64,000 bases of DNA, from the NCBI GenBank assembly GCA_030430075.1, contig JAUIGN010000012.1, forward strand, positions 121,680 to 185,679, written 5' to 3'. The notes below the pieces were generated by a model that was given only the letters and a program-made list of their open reading frames with translations, had not been told where the DNA came from and searched no databases. Every line of letters begins with the position of its first letter. The first letter of the stretch is position 1. This document shows, in pieces, positions 46,621 to 54,314 of the stretch. The stretch comes from a bacterium (GTDB taxonomy: Bacteria; Planctomycetota; Planctomycetia; Pirellulales; Pirellulaceae). Both the position numbers and the translations under genes were made by a program.

Positions 46621-46812
46621 GACCTCCCTGGCGTGGTATCCAAGTGAGCTGTCAGCGGGGCGATGGGCACAGTCTGACGGGGCGTACTGCCCGAGTCAAA
46701 TCGACCGACGTGGCGAAGTGTGTCGCCCGCAACACGAACACGAGGCTCGCCCGTCGATGACCATCGTCATACCTGGTTGCCGGAAGAACCGACGTCAGTT
46801 TTCCCACCGCGC

Positions 46813-47448
46813 TCATGCGGCCGCACGCTCGTCCGCCGATGACGGCAACGGGACGAATCGTCGGGTCTGTTGGCAATAGTCTTGATACGCTACTCCGTGG
46901 CGTTGCATGAGATACCGCTCTTCGCTGCCCACCTTGAGCAACACGAGGGCCAGGTGGCTGGCCGCGACGACGGTCATCGCCAGAGACGGCGCGGCGATCC
47001 ATGTCGCGGCCATCAACAACAGACCCAGCGCGTAGATCGGATGCCGCACCCGGGCATAAAATCCTCTGGTGACGAGGCTCGTTTGTTTTTCCGGCACGAT
47101 CGCCAGGCTCCAGTTGGTGCCGAGCTGCAACCAGCAAGGAACGGTCATCACGTAGGCGACAACGGCCGCGACGACGGCTGGCCAAGCAAGCAAGCGGTAC
47201 GGTGTCTCAAGGGCCCACTGCGGTGCCCGCAGCAGCGGGAGACGACTTGTATAGGCCAGGATCGGCATCGACAGCCAGCCGAATACGGTCGGCACCCACG
47301 CCATCCACATCCACCGTTCGCGCAATGAACGCGGTACGGTGCCGGATGCGGCCCCCAACCTCCAGCGGCTCCGCGCAATCATCACCAGGACGGAGAGCCA
47401 GTAGCACCAAACGACCAGCGTAATCAGCCAGACAGAGAGATGAGTCAT
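46813..47448 (-). CDS. Isoprenylcysteine/phospholipid methyltransferase-like membrane protein
   Basis: Integral membrane protein of 211 residues in the ICMT/PEMT superfamily. Several hydrophobic helices precede the signature RGFYARVRHPIYALGLLL, where the RHPxY core binds SAM, and EERYLMQRHGVAYQDYCQQTRRFVP closes the family domain. The substrate could be a lipid or a protein cysteine; the family is not specific. The ATG at 47448 follows AAAGGAATACTC. It stands alone between decayed DNA and a repeat cluster. Confidence 0.8.
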   Translation of the reverse strand: MTHLSVWLITLVVWCYWLSVLVMIARSRWRLGAASGTVPRSLRERWMWMAWVPTVFGWLSMPILAYTSRLPLLRAPQWALETPYRLLAWPAVVAAVVAYVMTVPCWLQLGTNWSLAIVPEKQTSLVTRGFYARVRHPIYALGLLLMAATWIAAPSLAMTVVAASHLALVLLKVGSEERYLMQRHGVAYQDYCQQTRRFVPLPSSADERAAA

Positions 47449-47596
47449 GAGTATTCCTTTGGTCAAGTTGCATCGGGAATCTCGCCCGCCGATCACCCAT
47501 GGCATCGGACTTGCGAATCGCCGAGGGCGAAAATGTCATGTGGCGAATTTCTGAGTACCGCTAACGCAACGGTTCGGCGCAAGGGCCCAAAACGGA
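47449..47596. other. Gene-free region upstream of the methyltransferase
   Basis: With the repeat block at 47597-47719 and the plain sequence to 47925, this makes about 480 bp without a gene. No promoter-like hexamer pair stood out. Confidence 0.35.
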
Positions 47597-47719
47597 TGCT
47601 CGGCGCGAGTCACTGCCGTCTGTACGGCGTGAGTCTCCGGCCCCTGCTCGGCGCAGGTCTCCGACCCCTGCTCGGCGCGGGTCTCCGACCCCGCCGAAAC
47701 CGCCGACCGAAGGTCTCCA
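47597..47719. repeat. Tandem 24-bp repeat with shared 51-bp tail
   Basis: Four tandem 24-bp units start at 47597, 47621, 47645 and 47669. Each opens with TGCTCGGCGC or a near variant and carries GTCTCCGACCCC. The last unit plus tail (47669-47719) matches 49 of 51 bases with 50302-50352. The core can fold (GGGTC...GACCC). It looks like a dispersed intergenic element that has expanded here. Confidence 0.75.
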
Positions 47720-47925
47720 ACTCATCATGCCCTCGGTGCACTTACCAACGGGACGCCAACGACATTCCGGTCGCCGCCACGGTCGCCAGCCGGTGGTTCC
47801 TGCCTTCCGCCGTCTGGCCACGGTACCTAATCGCCACGAGCCGGCAGTCATCACAAGTTGCCTTTCCCTTCCTAAGTCGACGCTGCTTTCGCTGAGCGAA
47901 AGCAATGCGAATGGACGCGCGTTCT

Positions 47926-49182
47926 TTACCGTGTGCCGACCTCGCTTGGATCTGTCGCCCGGCGTTTGGCAACCCACTCGGCACTGGAGGCTTGGTCGGT
48001 CGTCTGCGTCGGCGGGCGCCAAGCGGTCGGTATGCGAATTCGGGGTGTGCTGCCGGCCGTAGCAACGCGGGGCACAGTCCGGGAGGCTGGACCTTCGGTT
48101 CCTCCCCGAGGACCGCGCCGATCCAGGGCTTCCGGCGAGCGTTCTGGCCGCCACGCCGCGGGGATGCGTATCCGGGAAGACGATCGTGCCAAGCGCGCCG
48201 GTGATGGATTCTCATTCTTGGGCGTTGGCGTGCGCCAGGAGAGGCCGGTCGAATCATCGATGGCGTCACTAGAGCCTGCCTCACTGGAATCTGCGTCAGC
48301 GGGTTCCGTAGTGCCCGAGTCTGTGACTTCGGTGTCAGCCTTCTCGGCTGGCGACGGCAAAATGGTCCGCCGAATTTCCGGACGCGTTGGCTGGCAAGCT
48401 AAGGCGTCTTCCAGCGTTCGGCGACGATCTTCAACGGCGATCGACGGTGCGTTGGGAGCCATGTCGTCCGCTATTCGGTGACCGGGCCGCGATCTCGCAG
48501 TGGTCAGCTTGCGGGGCGACCCGCTGGGATACGGCATTGGAAACCGCTGGGCGATCTCCTGGATGATGATGTCGTGCACCCAATCCGTCGCGTCAATGTT
48601 GAAGTGGTTGACTCCGCCTTGCAGGAAGGACGGCTGCCCTTCGCTAACATCCCGGTTCACGATATCCATCCCGGGGACTTCTCCGCGCACGGGGCTGCCG
48701 TGGAAGATCCCCAGCTTGTTGGTGACGTAGAGGTGCACGCAGCGATCGACGTTGTCCGGAATCCGCTGAATCAGGTTGGCGTCGACAATCACAACCAGCG
48801 GGACGCGGCGACCGCACTTGCGGAGTTTTCTGGGGACCCACCCGCACATCCGACCTCCCAGGCTGTGCCCCACGATGACGAGCGGACGGTCGTCGGAACA
48901 CTTGGCATGCAGCAGCGCCAGCGACCAGGAGGTTACCTCCGCATCGTAACCCTGGTAACGGAGCTTCTTCGCCAGATCGTTCATCCCCAGCGAGAAGACC
49001 TCGAAGACGCCGCGGAGGACGAGGACCTTCGGTCCGGCAGGCGAACGGGGGGCGCCCGCATTGGCGACGGTTGGCAGCAGACCGGCAGCCAGTGCGGCAA
49101 CGCAGATACCGGCTGGCCAGACACGGCGGCAGTTTCGCCGGCAGCCCACCTTGCTCGGCAGCCGCTCGCCAGCCGAGGCCAT
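47926..49182 (-). CDS. Secreted alpha/beta hydrolase with repetitive tail
   Basis: Predicted secreted serine hydrolase or lipase of 418 residues. A hydrophobic leader (GICVAALAAGLLPTVANA) near the N terminus is followed by an alpha/beta hydrolase core with the nucleophile in VIVGHSLGGRM and a plausible catalytic histidine in GVNHFNIDATDW. The last 170 residues are disordered, Pro/Arg/Ser-rich, and contain the motif RIRIP-(A/T)-AWRP twice. The ATG at 49182 lies 19 bp past the stop of the acyltransferase; a GTG at 49236 is also open and would overlap that gene. Position suggests a thioesterase or esterase role for the acyl locus; substrate unproven. Confidence 0.72.
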   Translation of the reverse strand: MASAGERLPSKVGCRRNCRRVWPAGICVAALAAGLLPTVANAGAPRSPAGPKVLVLRGVFEVFSLGMNDLAKKLRYQGYDAEVTSWSLALLHAKCSDDRPLVIVGHSLGGRMCGWVPRKLRKCGRRVPLVVIVDANLIQRIPDNVDRCVHLYVTNKLGIFHGSPVRGEVPGMDIVNRDVSEGQPSFLQGGVNHFNIDATDWVHDIIIQEIAQRFPMPYPSGSPRKLTTARSRPGHRIADDMAPNAPSIAVEDRRRTLEDALACQPTRPEIRRTILPSPAEKADTEVTDSGTTEPADADSSEAGSSDAIDDSTGLSWRTPTPKNENPSPARLARSSSRIRIPAAWRPERSPEALDRRGPRGGTEGPASRTVPRVATAGSTPRIRIPTAWRPPTQTTDQASSAEWVAKRRATDPSEVGTR

Positions 49183-49201
49183 CGCTAGGGCCAGCCGCGC
49201 A

Positions 49202-50107
49202 CTAGGCGGCGTCGGATTGCTGGAACCGGTCTTCACCAGTTGCTTGCTCCATCTGCTGAGGCTGGGTCAATGCATTGCGCAACGCAGCAACGAAACGACC
49301 CAAGACATAGGCATCCGTTACTCGATGGTCGGCGCGAACAAACAGGGGGGCGATGTTTCCGGCCTCGACCTGGCCTTCGCGTACCACAGGCCGCTCCTCG
49401 ATGCGCCCCAACGTAACGCTCAAGAGCGAGCTTTCATCGGGGAACTTCGACGGCTTGTACATCCGCATGGGCGGGGCGCCGGGGAAGCCGAGGTAGTTGA
49501 TGACGACCGCCGAGTCGAGATGCCGGTCCAGGCGGCCGAAACGGGGGAGGCGAAAATTGCGATCGCACCACCAAAACAGCCGGCTGCCCCACCGCCGTAC
49601 AAAGGCCGGTCCGCGATTCAAATAGGATTTATCACCGCCATCCAGGTGCGTCCCCGCAGAGATCTCGAGCTTGTTTTGCCAGAGGAACTGTGCAATCTCG
49701 TCCAGGTTCGCCCGGTCGGCACGCTCGATTGTCAAAATATCGACCTCCGCGTGTCGCGGGTCGTAGCTGACCAGCCGGACGTTCACATCGCGAAAGCGAT
49801 AGATCCGTCCCCCGATGATCCGGCAGTTGAGCTGCGGGAATGTCGCCAACGTCCGAGCGACTGCTTGAATCAACACGTGAGCCACCGATGTCAACATGTG
49901 CGACGAGCGGTTGCGCTGCTCAAGAAATGTCAGCAGACCGCCGGCATCCAACTCGGTACCCCACACCATGGCTGCGTCGGCGCGAACCGGTTGGCTCAGG
50001 TACTGGTGATTGACCAGGCTGATCTCAGCAGCGTCAACGGGGGTGTGATTGAGGGCAGATGGCATTGAGGGCTTTCTTCGCATTGCTCGATCGATATTGG
50101 TCGGCAT
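49202..50107 (-). CDS. CAT-fold acyltransferase-like protein
   Basis: A 301-residue protein resembling the catalytic domain of 2-oxo-acid dehydrogenase E2 or chloramphenicol acetyltransferase. The key segment is PLFVRADHRVTDAYVLGRF near the C terminus, which mirrors the DHRxxDG active-site motif; glycine is replaced by alanine. Upstream stretches (LTSVAHVLIQAVARTLATFPQLN) fit the fold. No lipoyl domain is present, so it is a free-standing acyltransferase, probably using an acyl-CoA or acyl-ACP donor. The start is uncertain: ATG at 50107 or ATG at 50065. It lies 314 bp downstream of the carrier protein gene on the same strand. Confidence 0.65.
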   Translation of the reverse strand: MPTNIDRAMRRKPSMPSALNHTPVDAAEISLVNHQYLSQPVRADAAMVWGTELDAGGLLTFLEQRNRSSHMLTSVAHVLIQAVARTLATFPQLNCRIIGGRIYRFRDVNVRLVSYDPRHAEVDILTIERADRANLDEIAQFLWQNKLEISAGTHLDGGDKSYLNRGPAFVRRWGSRLFWWCDRNFRLPRFGRLDRHLDSAVVINYLGFPGAPPMRMYKPSKFPDESSLLSVTLGRIEERPVVREGQVEAGNIAPLFVRADHRVTDAYVLGRFVAALRNALTQPQQMEQATGEDRFQQSDAA

Positions 50108-50251
50108 TTGCTCTACAAACGGCGCGAGACAACGGCGTGTGCGGGGGCCGATTGGTGGTACCTGTGACGACCACCACCGGGTGATCGCGGTTCTTCACGG
50201 TTCTTCACGGTTCAGATTCGGTCTCCAAGATGACACGTTTCCGGCGAATGT

Positions 50252-50293
50252 CAGACCGTATTACGTCATGCACAGCATGACCTACGAGAGGAC
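50252..50293. repeat. Intergenic palindromic repeat, copy 2
   Basis: Second copy of the element at 2352-2393, with the identical 17-bp core GTCATGC-ACA-GCATGAC at 50265-50281. It sits in the 314-bp gap between the carrier protein and acyltransferase genes, just before another repeat type. Confidence 0.6.
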
Positions 50294-50301
50294 TGACCAC
50301 T

Positions 50302-50352
50302 TGCTCGGCGCGGGTCTCTGACCCCGCCGAAACCGCTGACCGAAGGTCTCCA
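50302..50352. repeat. 51-bp dispersed repeat, copy 2
   Basis: Differs at only two positions from 47669-47719. It ends in GAAGGTCTCCA and is directly followed by the TTCC microsatellite. Confidence 0.75.
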
Positions 50353-50353
50353 T

Positions 50354-50386
50354 TTCCTTCCTTCCTTCCTTCCTGCCTTCCTGCCA
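50354..50386. repeat. TTCC microsatellite
   Basis: About eight tetranucleotide units of TTCC with two TGCC interruptions. Slippage-prone; it lies in the gap upstream of the acyltransferase gene and could alter spacing. Confidence 0.85.
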
Positions 50387-50421
50387 ATTTCTCCCTCCAA
50401 ATTCCGTCGATTGTCCCGGCG

Positions 50422-50688
50422 CTAAGCGGCCTCTGCGCCCGGCACATTCCGTCTCCGAACATAGTCCGCCAGGCTCTTCACATTCCTGAGGTTCGCTGGA
50501 CTGATATCCCGCGGCTGCATCTGCACCTGGAACCTTGACGCCAGAAAGCAGACGAGGTCCATGACAAGCATCGAGTCCAGCCTGCCGGTCGCCAGCAAAT
50601 CGGTGTCGACATCAAGTGGACCGTCCGCGCCGTCCGTGGTCGCCAGGAAGTCAAGCAGTTGCGCCGTGATCGCGTCGAGTTGAGTCAT
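50422..50688 (-). CDS. Acyl carrier protein (dedicated, non-FAS)
   Basis: An 88-residue carrier protein. The 4'-phosphopantetheine serine is in TGRLDSMLVMDLVCFL, a variant of the DSL motif. It differs from the fatty-acid synthase AcpP at 21173. Its ATG at 50688 overlaps the stop of the AMP ligase gene (ATGA), so the two are translated together and the ligase probably loads it. Confidence 0.85.
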   Translation of the reverse strand: MTQLDAITAQLLDFLATTDGADGPLDVDTDLLATGRLDSMLVMDLVCFLASRFQVQMQPRDISPANLRNVKSLADYVRRRNVPGAEAA

Positions 50689-52391
50689 TCGTGTTCCTCC
50701 AAAGCCGCGATCGCCGTCCTCGTCGTTGCGATGCCGGTCGTGAGTTGTTGCCGAGTGGACTCGGCGGCACGGGCCGCCAAGGCGCAGCGGTCAGCCTTCA
50801 TTGATGTTGTTCGCGGCATCTCGTCGACGATCTCGACGTGGCTGGGGGTCTGATGGCGATCCAGGATGCCATGACACGTGCGGCGTACCGTATGCAGGTT
50901 CACCTCCGGGGGGCCGTTCGGGCTGACGAACAGGGCCAGCCGCATTGCGTCGCCCAGTTTGAAGGGAACGACCGCTAGTTCGCAGTTGGGTAAGCGGGAG
51001 GCCAGCGACTCTTCGATCTCCTGGGGCAGCACCTTCAAGCCACGAATCTTCAGTTGCTCGTTGCGACGCCCCGCCAGGAAGAAGAACCCCTCTGCATCGA
51101 CGGTGGCCAGGTCCCCGGTTCGCAGCCAACCGGCCCGAATCGTTTCGGCGGTGGCTTGCGGATCGTTCCAATACCCCAACATGACGCTGGCGCCGCGAGC
51201 ACAGAGTTCCCCCGTGGCTCCCGGCCGCAGTGGTTGACCAAGCTTGTCCTGCACCTGCAACTCGACGCCCCGAATTGCTTTGCCAATCGACCCGGGGTGC
51301 CGGCGAAGGTCGGTTCCCGAAAGGTACGCCAGGCGAGCGGTTGCTTCGGTCTGCCCGTACATTGTGTAGAGCTCCGCCGGGGCGATGAGATCAGCCAGCT
51401 CGATCGCTGTGCCGGGGGCGAGTGCGGCGCCGGCGACCGTCAAGTACTTCAAGGCTGGCAGTCGGCGCGTTCGCAAATCCGTGCAGGCGAGCAGCGCCTG
51501 AATCAGTTCCGGAACCGCCGCCAGCGAGGTGGCTCGATGACGCTCGAGGGCGTCGACGACGGACATTGGAAACGTCGGCGAGCCGTCGAGCACCAGGGTG
51601 GCGCCTGCCAGCATGTGTGTTTGCAGGACGGAATTGCCGTAGGCGTGGCAAAAGGGAAGTAGTGCCAGGGCACGGTCGGAGGCTCGAATCGGCAGAAAAT
51701 CCAGAATCGATTCGGCGTTGGCGACCAGGTTCCGATGACTCAAGAGGACCCCTTTGGGACTGCCCGTCGACCCGGACGTGTACAGGATTGTGGCCGCATC
51801 GCGCGGCGGCCGGGCAAGCCGCTTGCGGAGGGCGGTCGCCGGTTCGTGCCCATGACGAGGTTTGGCCGCGGGGGCAGCCAGATCAAGCGGCACGTTGTCC
51901 GCCGGGGAAGGTGGCGGGATTCGCTTCGAGACGGCCGGGTCAGCGAGCAGCGTTGCCGCTTGACAGTCGGTAAGGATCGCGTCCAGCCGTTCGAGCGGGG
52001 TGGTCGGCGGCAGCGGAACGGCGATCCCGCCTGCTAGCAGGATACCGTAGTAAGCCGCCACGTATTCAGGCGTGTTGCCGATGAGCGTGGCGACACGGTC
52101 GCCGGGCAAAAACCCGGGCCGGCTCTGCAAGTAGGCTGACACTTTCCACGCGGCGGCGGCCAACTGGGCGAACGAGTGACGGTGCGTCGGCGTCACAACC
52201 GCAGCGCGCAGGGCATGACGTTTCGCAGACTCGAGAAAGCGGCCTGCCAGCCCGGTGCCGCCCGGCAGCTCGGCCTCCGCGGCAGGGCCGCATGCTTCGA
52301 GCCCTACCAGCATCACGGTGGTGGCCCGTTGTTCAACTGAAGCCGCCACAATTCGTTGCCCCCTCCCTTGGGTATCCGCAAACTCGCACAT
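50685..52391 (-). CDS. AMP-dependent acyl-CoA/ACP synthetase-like ligase
   Basis: Adenylate-forming enzyme of up to 568 residues that activates a carboxylic acid with ATP. Core motifs are ILYTSGSTGSPKG (A3), MYGQTEATARL (A5), ELCARGASVMLGYWND, WLRTGDLA (A7), GRRNEQLKIRGLKVLPQEIE (A8) and PRTTSMKADR with the C-terminal catalytic lysine (A10). The start is uncertain; ATG at 52391 is open and ATG at 52313 gives a more family-like N terminus. Coupling to the carrier protein suggests it loads that ACP rather than CoA. The acid may be a fatty or aryl acid; not determinable here. Confidence 0.85.
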   Translation of the reverse strand: MCEFADTQGRGQRIVAASVEQRATTVMLVGLEACGPAAEAELPGGTGLAGRFLESAKRHALRAAVVTPTHRHSFAQLAAAAWKVSAYLQSRPGFLPGDRVATLIGNTPEYVAAYYGILLAGGIAVPLPPTTPLERLDAILTDCQAATLLADPAVSKRIPPPSPADNVPLDLAAPAAKPRHGHEPATALRKRLARPPRDAATILYTSGSTGSPKGVLLSHRNLVANAESILDFLPIRASDRALALLPFCHAYGNSVLQTHMLAGATLVLDGSPTFPMSVVDALERHRATSLAAVPELIQALLACTDLRTRRLPALKYLTVAGAALAPGTAIELADLIAPAELYTMYGQTEATARLAYLSGTDLRRHPGSIGKAIRGVELQVQDKLGQPLRPGATGELCARGASVMLGYWNDPQATAETIRAGWLRTGDLATVDAEGFFFLAGRRNEQLKIRGLKVLPQEIEESLASRLPNCELAVVPFKLGDAMRLALFVSPNGPPEVNLHTVRRTCHGILDRHQTPSHVEIVDEMPRTTSMKADRCALAARAAESTRQQLTTGIATTRTAIAALEEHE

Positions 52392-52735
52392 TTCGAACCA
52401 GTAACCAACTGGGGGTCGACGTCCAGCACCTTATCAAGCGGCCGACGCCAACCGCCTCTCCGGTTCTGCCAGCGACCCCACAACGGACCGCGCGCATCTT
52501 GTCTCTGTAGGTTCTATCGGTCGTAACGAGCGTGACGTTTAGCCCGGACGACGTCGCGGCGCGGAGCCCCTCGTATTGCGGCGGTTTCGGTCAAGTTTTC
52601 TGCACGAATCGGTTATTTCGGTCCGATGAAAGAGCCTGTCTCGCCATCGACCGTCGCGCGGTCGGCGGGCGCCCGCTGGGCAACCGCGTGGCGACGACGG
52701 ATCGACCAACTGCCGAGTAACGCTGGAGCCAATGG
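52392..52735. other. Divergent promoter region of ligase and reductase
   Basis: 344 bp between the ligase (minus) and thioester reductase (plus) genes. I see no gene and no copy of the TetR palindrome found at 59697. The spacing suggests shared control of both arms of the locus. Confidence 0.4.
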
Positions 52736-54277
52736 ATGGCGTCGAGTCAGAAGTACACCCTGTTGACCGGCGCCACGGGCCTGGTGGGCTCGATGCTCAT
52801 GCGCGACCTGTTGCGAAACGGTGAGCGGCTGGCGGTACTGGTCAGGCCGACTGCCGAGCAACGCGGGCAGGAGCGGATCGAGTCGGTGCTGCAGTACTGG
52901 GAACGCGCCGGCGGAACTGAGATGGCTCGACCGGTCTGTCTTCATGGAGATGTCACCGATCCCGCCTTGGGCTTAGACGCCGATGCCAGAAACTGGCTCG
53001 ATCGCCATTGCGGGCGTGTCGTCCACAACGCCGCGGTGGTGAAATTTACGACCACGAATCGGCAGTCGGAAGTCTGGCGGACGAACCTCGACGGCACCCG
53101 CCATACGCTCGACTTGTGTCGCACGCTGGGAATCCGCGAATTCCATTACCTATCTACCGCTTACGTTTGTGGGACGCGCGACGGCGTGATTCGCGAATGC
53201 GAGCTGGAAATGGGGCAGTCGTTCCGCAACGACTACGAACACAGCAAGTACCTGGCCGAAGTCCTGGTCCGCTCGGCGGACTTCATCGATCCACCGACAA
53301 TCTATCGGCCCGCGGTGATCAGCGGGGATTCGCTGACCGGCTTCAGTAAGACGTCTCACGGCATCAGCGCGTACATGCGGCTTCTGCACGCGTTGATCTC
53401 CAAAGTGCAACCGGATCAATCGGGGCGCCGCCACGTGCCGCTGCGGCTGCCGCTGGATGGCGGCGAACGCCGCAACGTCGTACCGGTCGACTGGGTCTCC
53501 GCGTCGATATGCCGGCTCCTCGGTCAACCAAACTATCACGGCCGGACCTTTCACCTGGTACCACGTTCCCCCCTGACGCCGCGGAAATTCTTTACTGCCG
53601 TCTACGAGTTCTTTCGCGCTTACGGATTTGAATTCTGCGGCCAGGATTGGCAGCCTCCGGCCGATGCAACGGCGGCAGAGCGGGCCTACCAGGCACACTT
53701 GAAGCCGTATGCCAGCTACGAACATACGGATCCCCGCTTTGACGCAATCCATGCCGAGCATTTTGCCGGTAACCCGCCTTGCCCTGAGATCGATCACTCG
53801 CTGGTGCACCGCTACCTGAAATTCGGGGCCGCGAATGGATGGGGGAGAGGGCAGGGGCAGGCGCCGCGGGTCACCGTCTGGGCCGAGGATCTGCTGCGCC
53901 AGGCGATTCAGCATGCGGGGACATCGTGGTCGTTGGCTGGCAGATGCTGCGGAACCCTGGGGCTCGACGTGGTGGGGCCCGGTGGCGGGCCGTGGCGCCT
54001 GGAATTCACACGGACGCACCCTCCGCGCTTGATGGCCGGCTGGTCCCCGGACGTGGATCGCGTCGAACGGATTTCGGTGGAGGCCCTCGTCCAGCTTGCC
54101 GGAAGGTCCGCCCAGGGGCCCGGCGAACCGCCGGCAGCCGGCGTCTGTTTTGCGACTCCCACACAGATCCGCAAGAGCGGTGCCTTTGTCCGCAAGCTGG
54201 CAGCGCAGCTCGAAGGCGACCGGCAACTGGCCCACGGCCGGGGGGATGTCCAGCACCCCTGCCGACGGGTCGGCTGA
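52736..54277 (+). CDS. Thioester reductase-like SDR protein
   Basis: NAD(P)H-dependent reductase of 513 residues like the terminal reductase domain of carboxylic acid reductases and NRPS. The dinucleotide motif is TGATGLVGS near the N terminus; FHYLSTAYVCG and YEHSKY (catalytic Tyr and Lys) follow. The C-terminal 170 residues are less conserved and may be a separate substrate domain. It would reduce the acyl-ACP thioester to an aldehyde or alcohol. The ATG follows GGAG by 8 bp. It diverges from the ligase-ACP operon and converges on the efflux operon. Confidence 0.78.
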   Translation: MASSQKYTLLTGATGLVGSMLMRDLLRNGERLAVLVRPTAEQRGQERIESVLQYWERAGGTEMARPVCLHGDVTDPALGLDADARNWLDRHCGRVVHNAAVVKFTTTNRQSEVWRTNLDGTRHTLDLCRTLGIREFHYLSTAYVCGTRDGVIRECELEMGQSFRNDYEHSKYLAEVLVRSADFIDPPTIYRPAVISGDSLTGFSKTSHGISAYMRLLHALISKVQPDQSGRRHVPLRLPLDGGERRNVVPVDWVSASICRLLGQPNYHGRTFHLVPRSPLTPRKFFTAVYEFFRAYGFEFCGQDWQPPADATAAERAYQAHLKPYASYEHTDPRFDAIHAEHFAGNPPCPEIDHSLVHRYLKFGAANGWGRGQGQAPRVTVWAEDLLRQAIQHAGTSWSLAGRCCGTLGLDVVGPGGGPWRLEFTRTHPPRLMAGWSPDVDRVERISVEALVQLAGRSAQGPGEPPAAGVCFATPTQIRKSGAFVRKLAAQLEGDRQLAHGRGDVQHPCRRVG

Positions 54278-54314
54278 CCGCTCTTGCGATGGAAGGTTCC
54301 TTCTCGCACGATTC

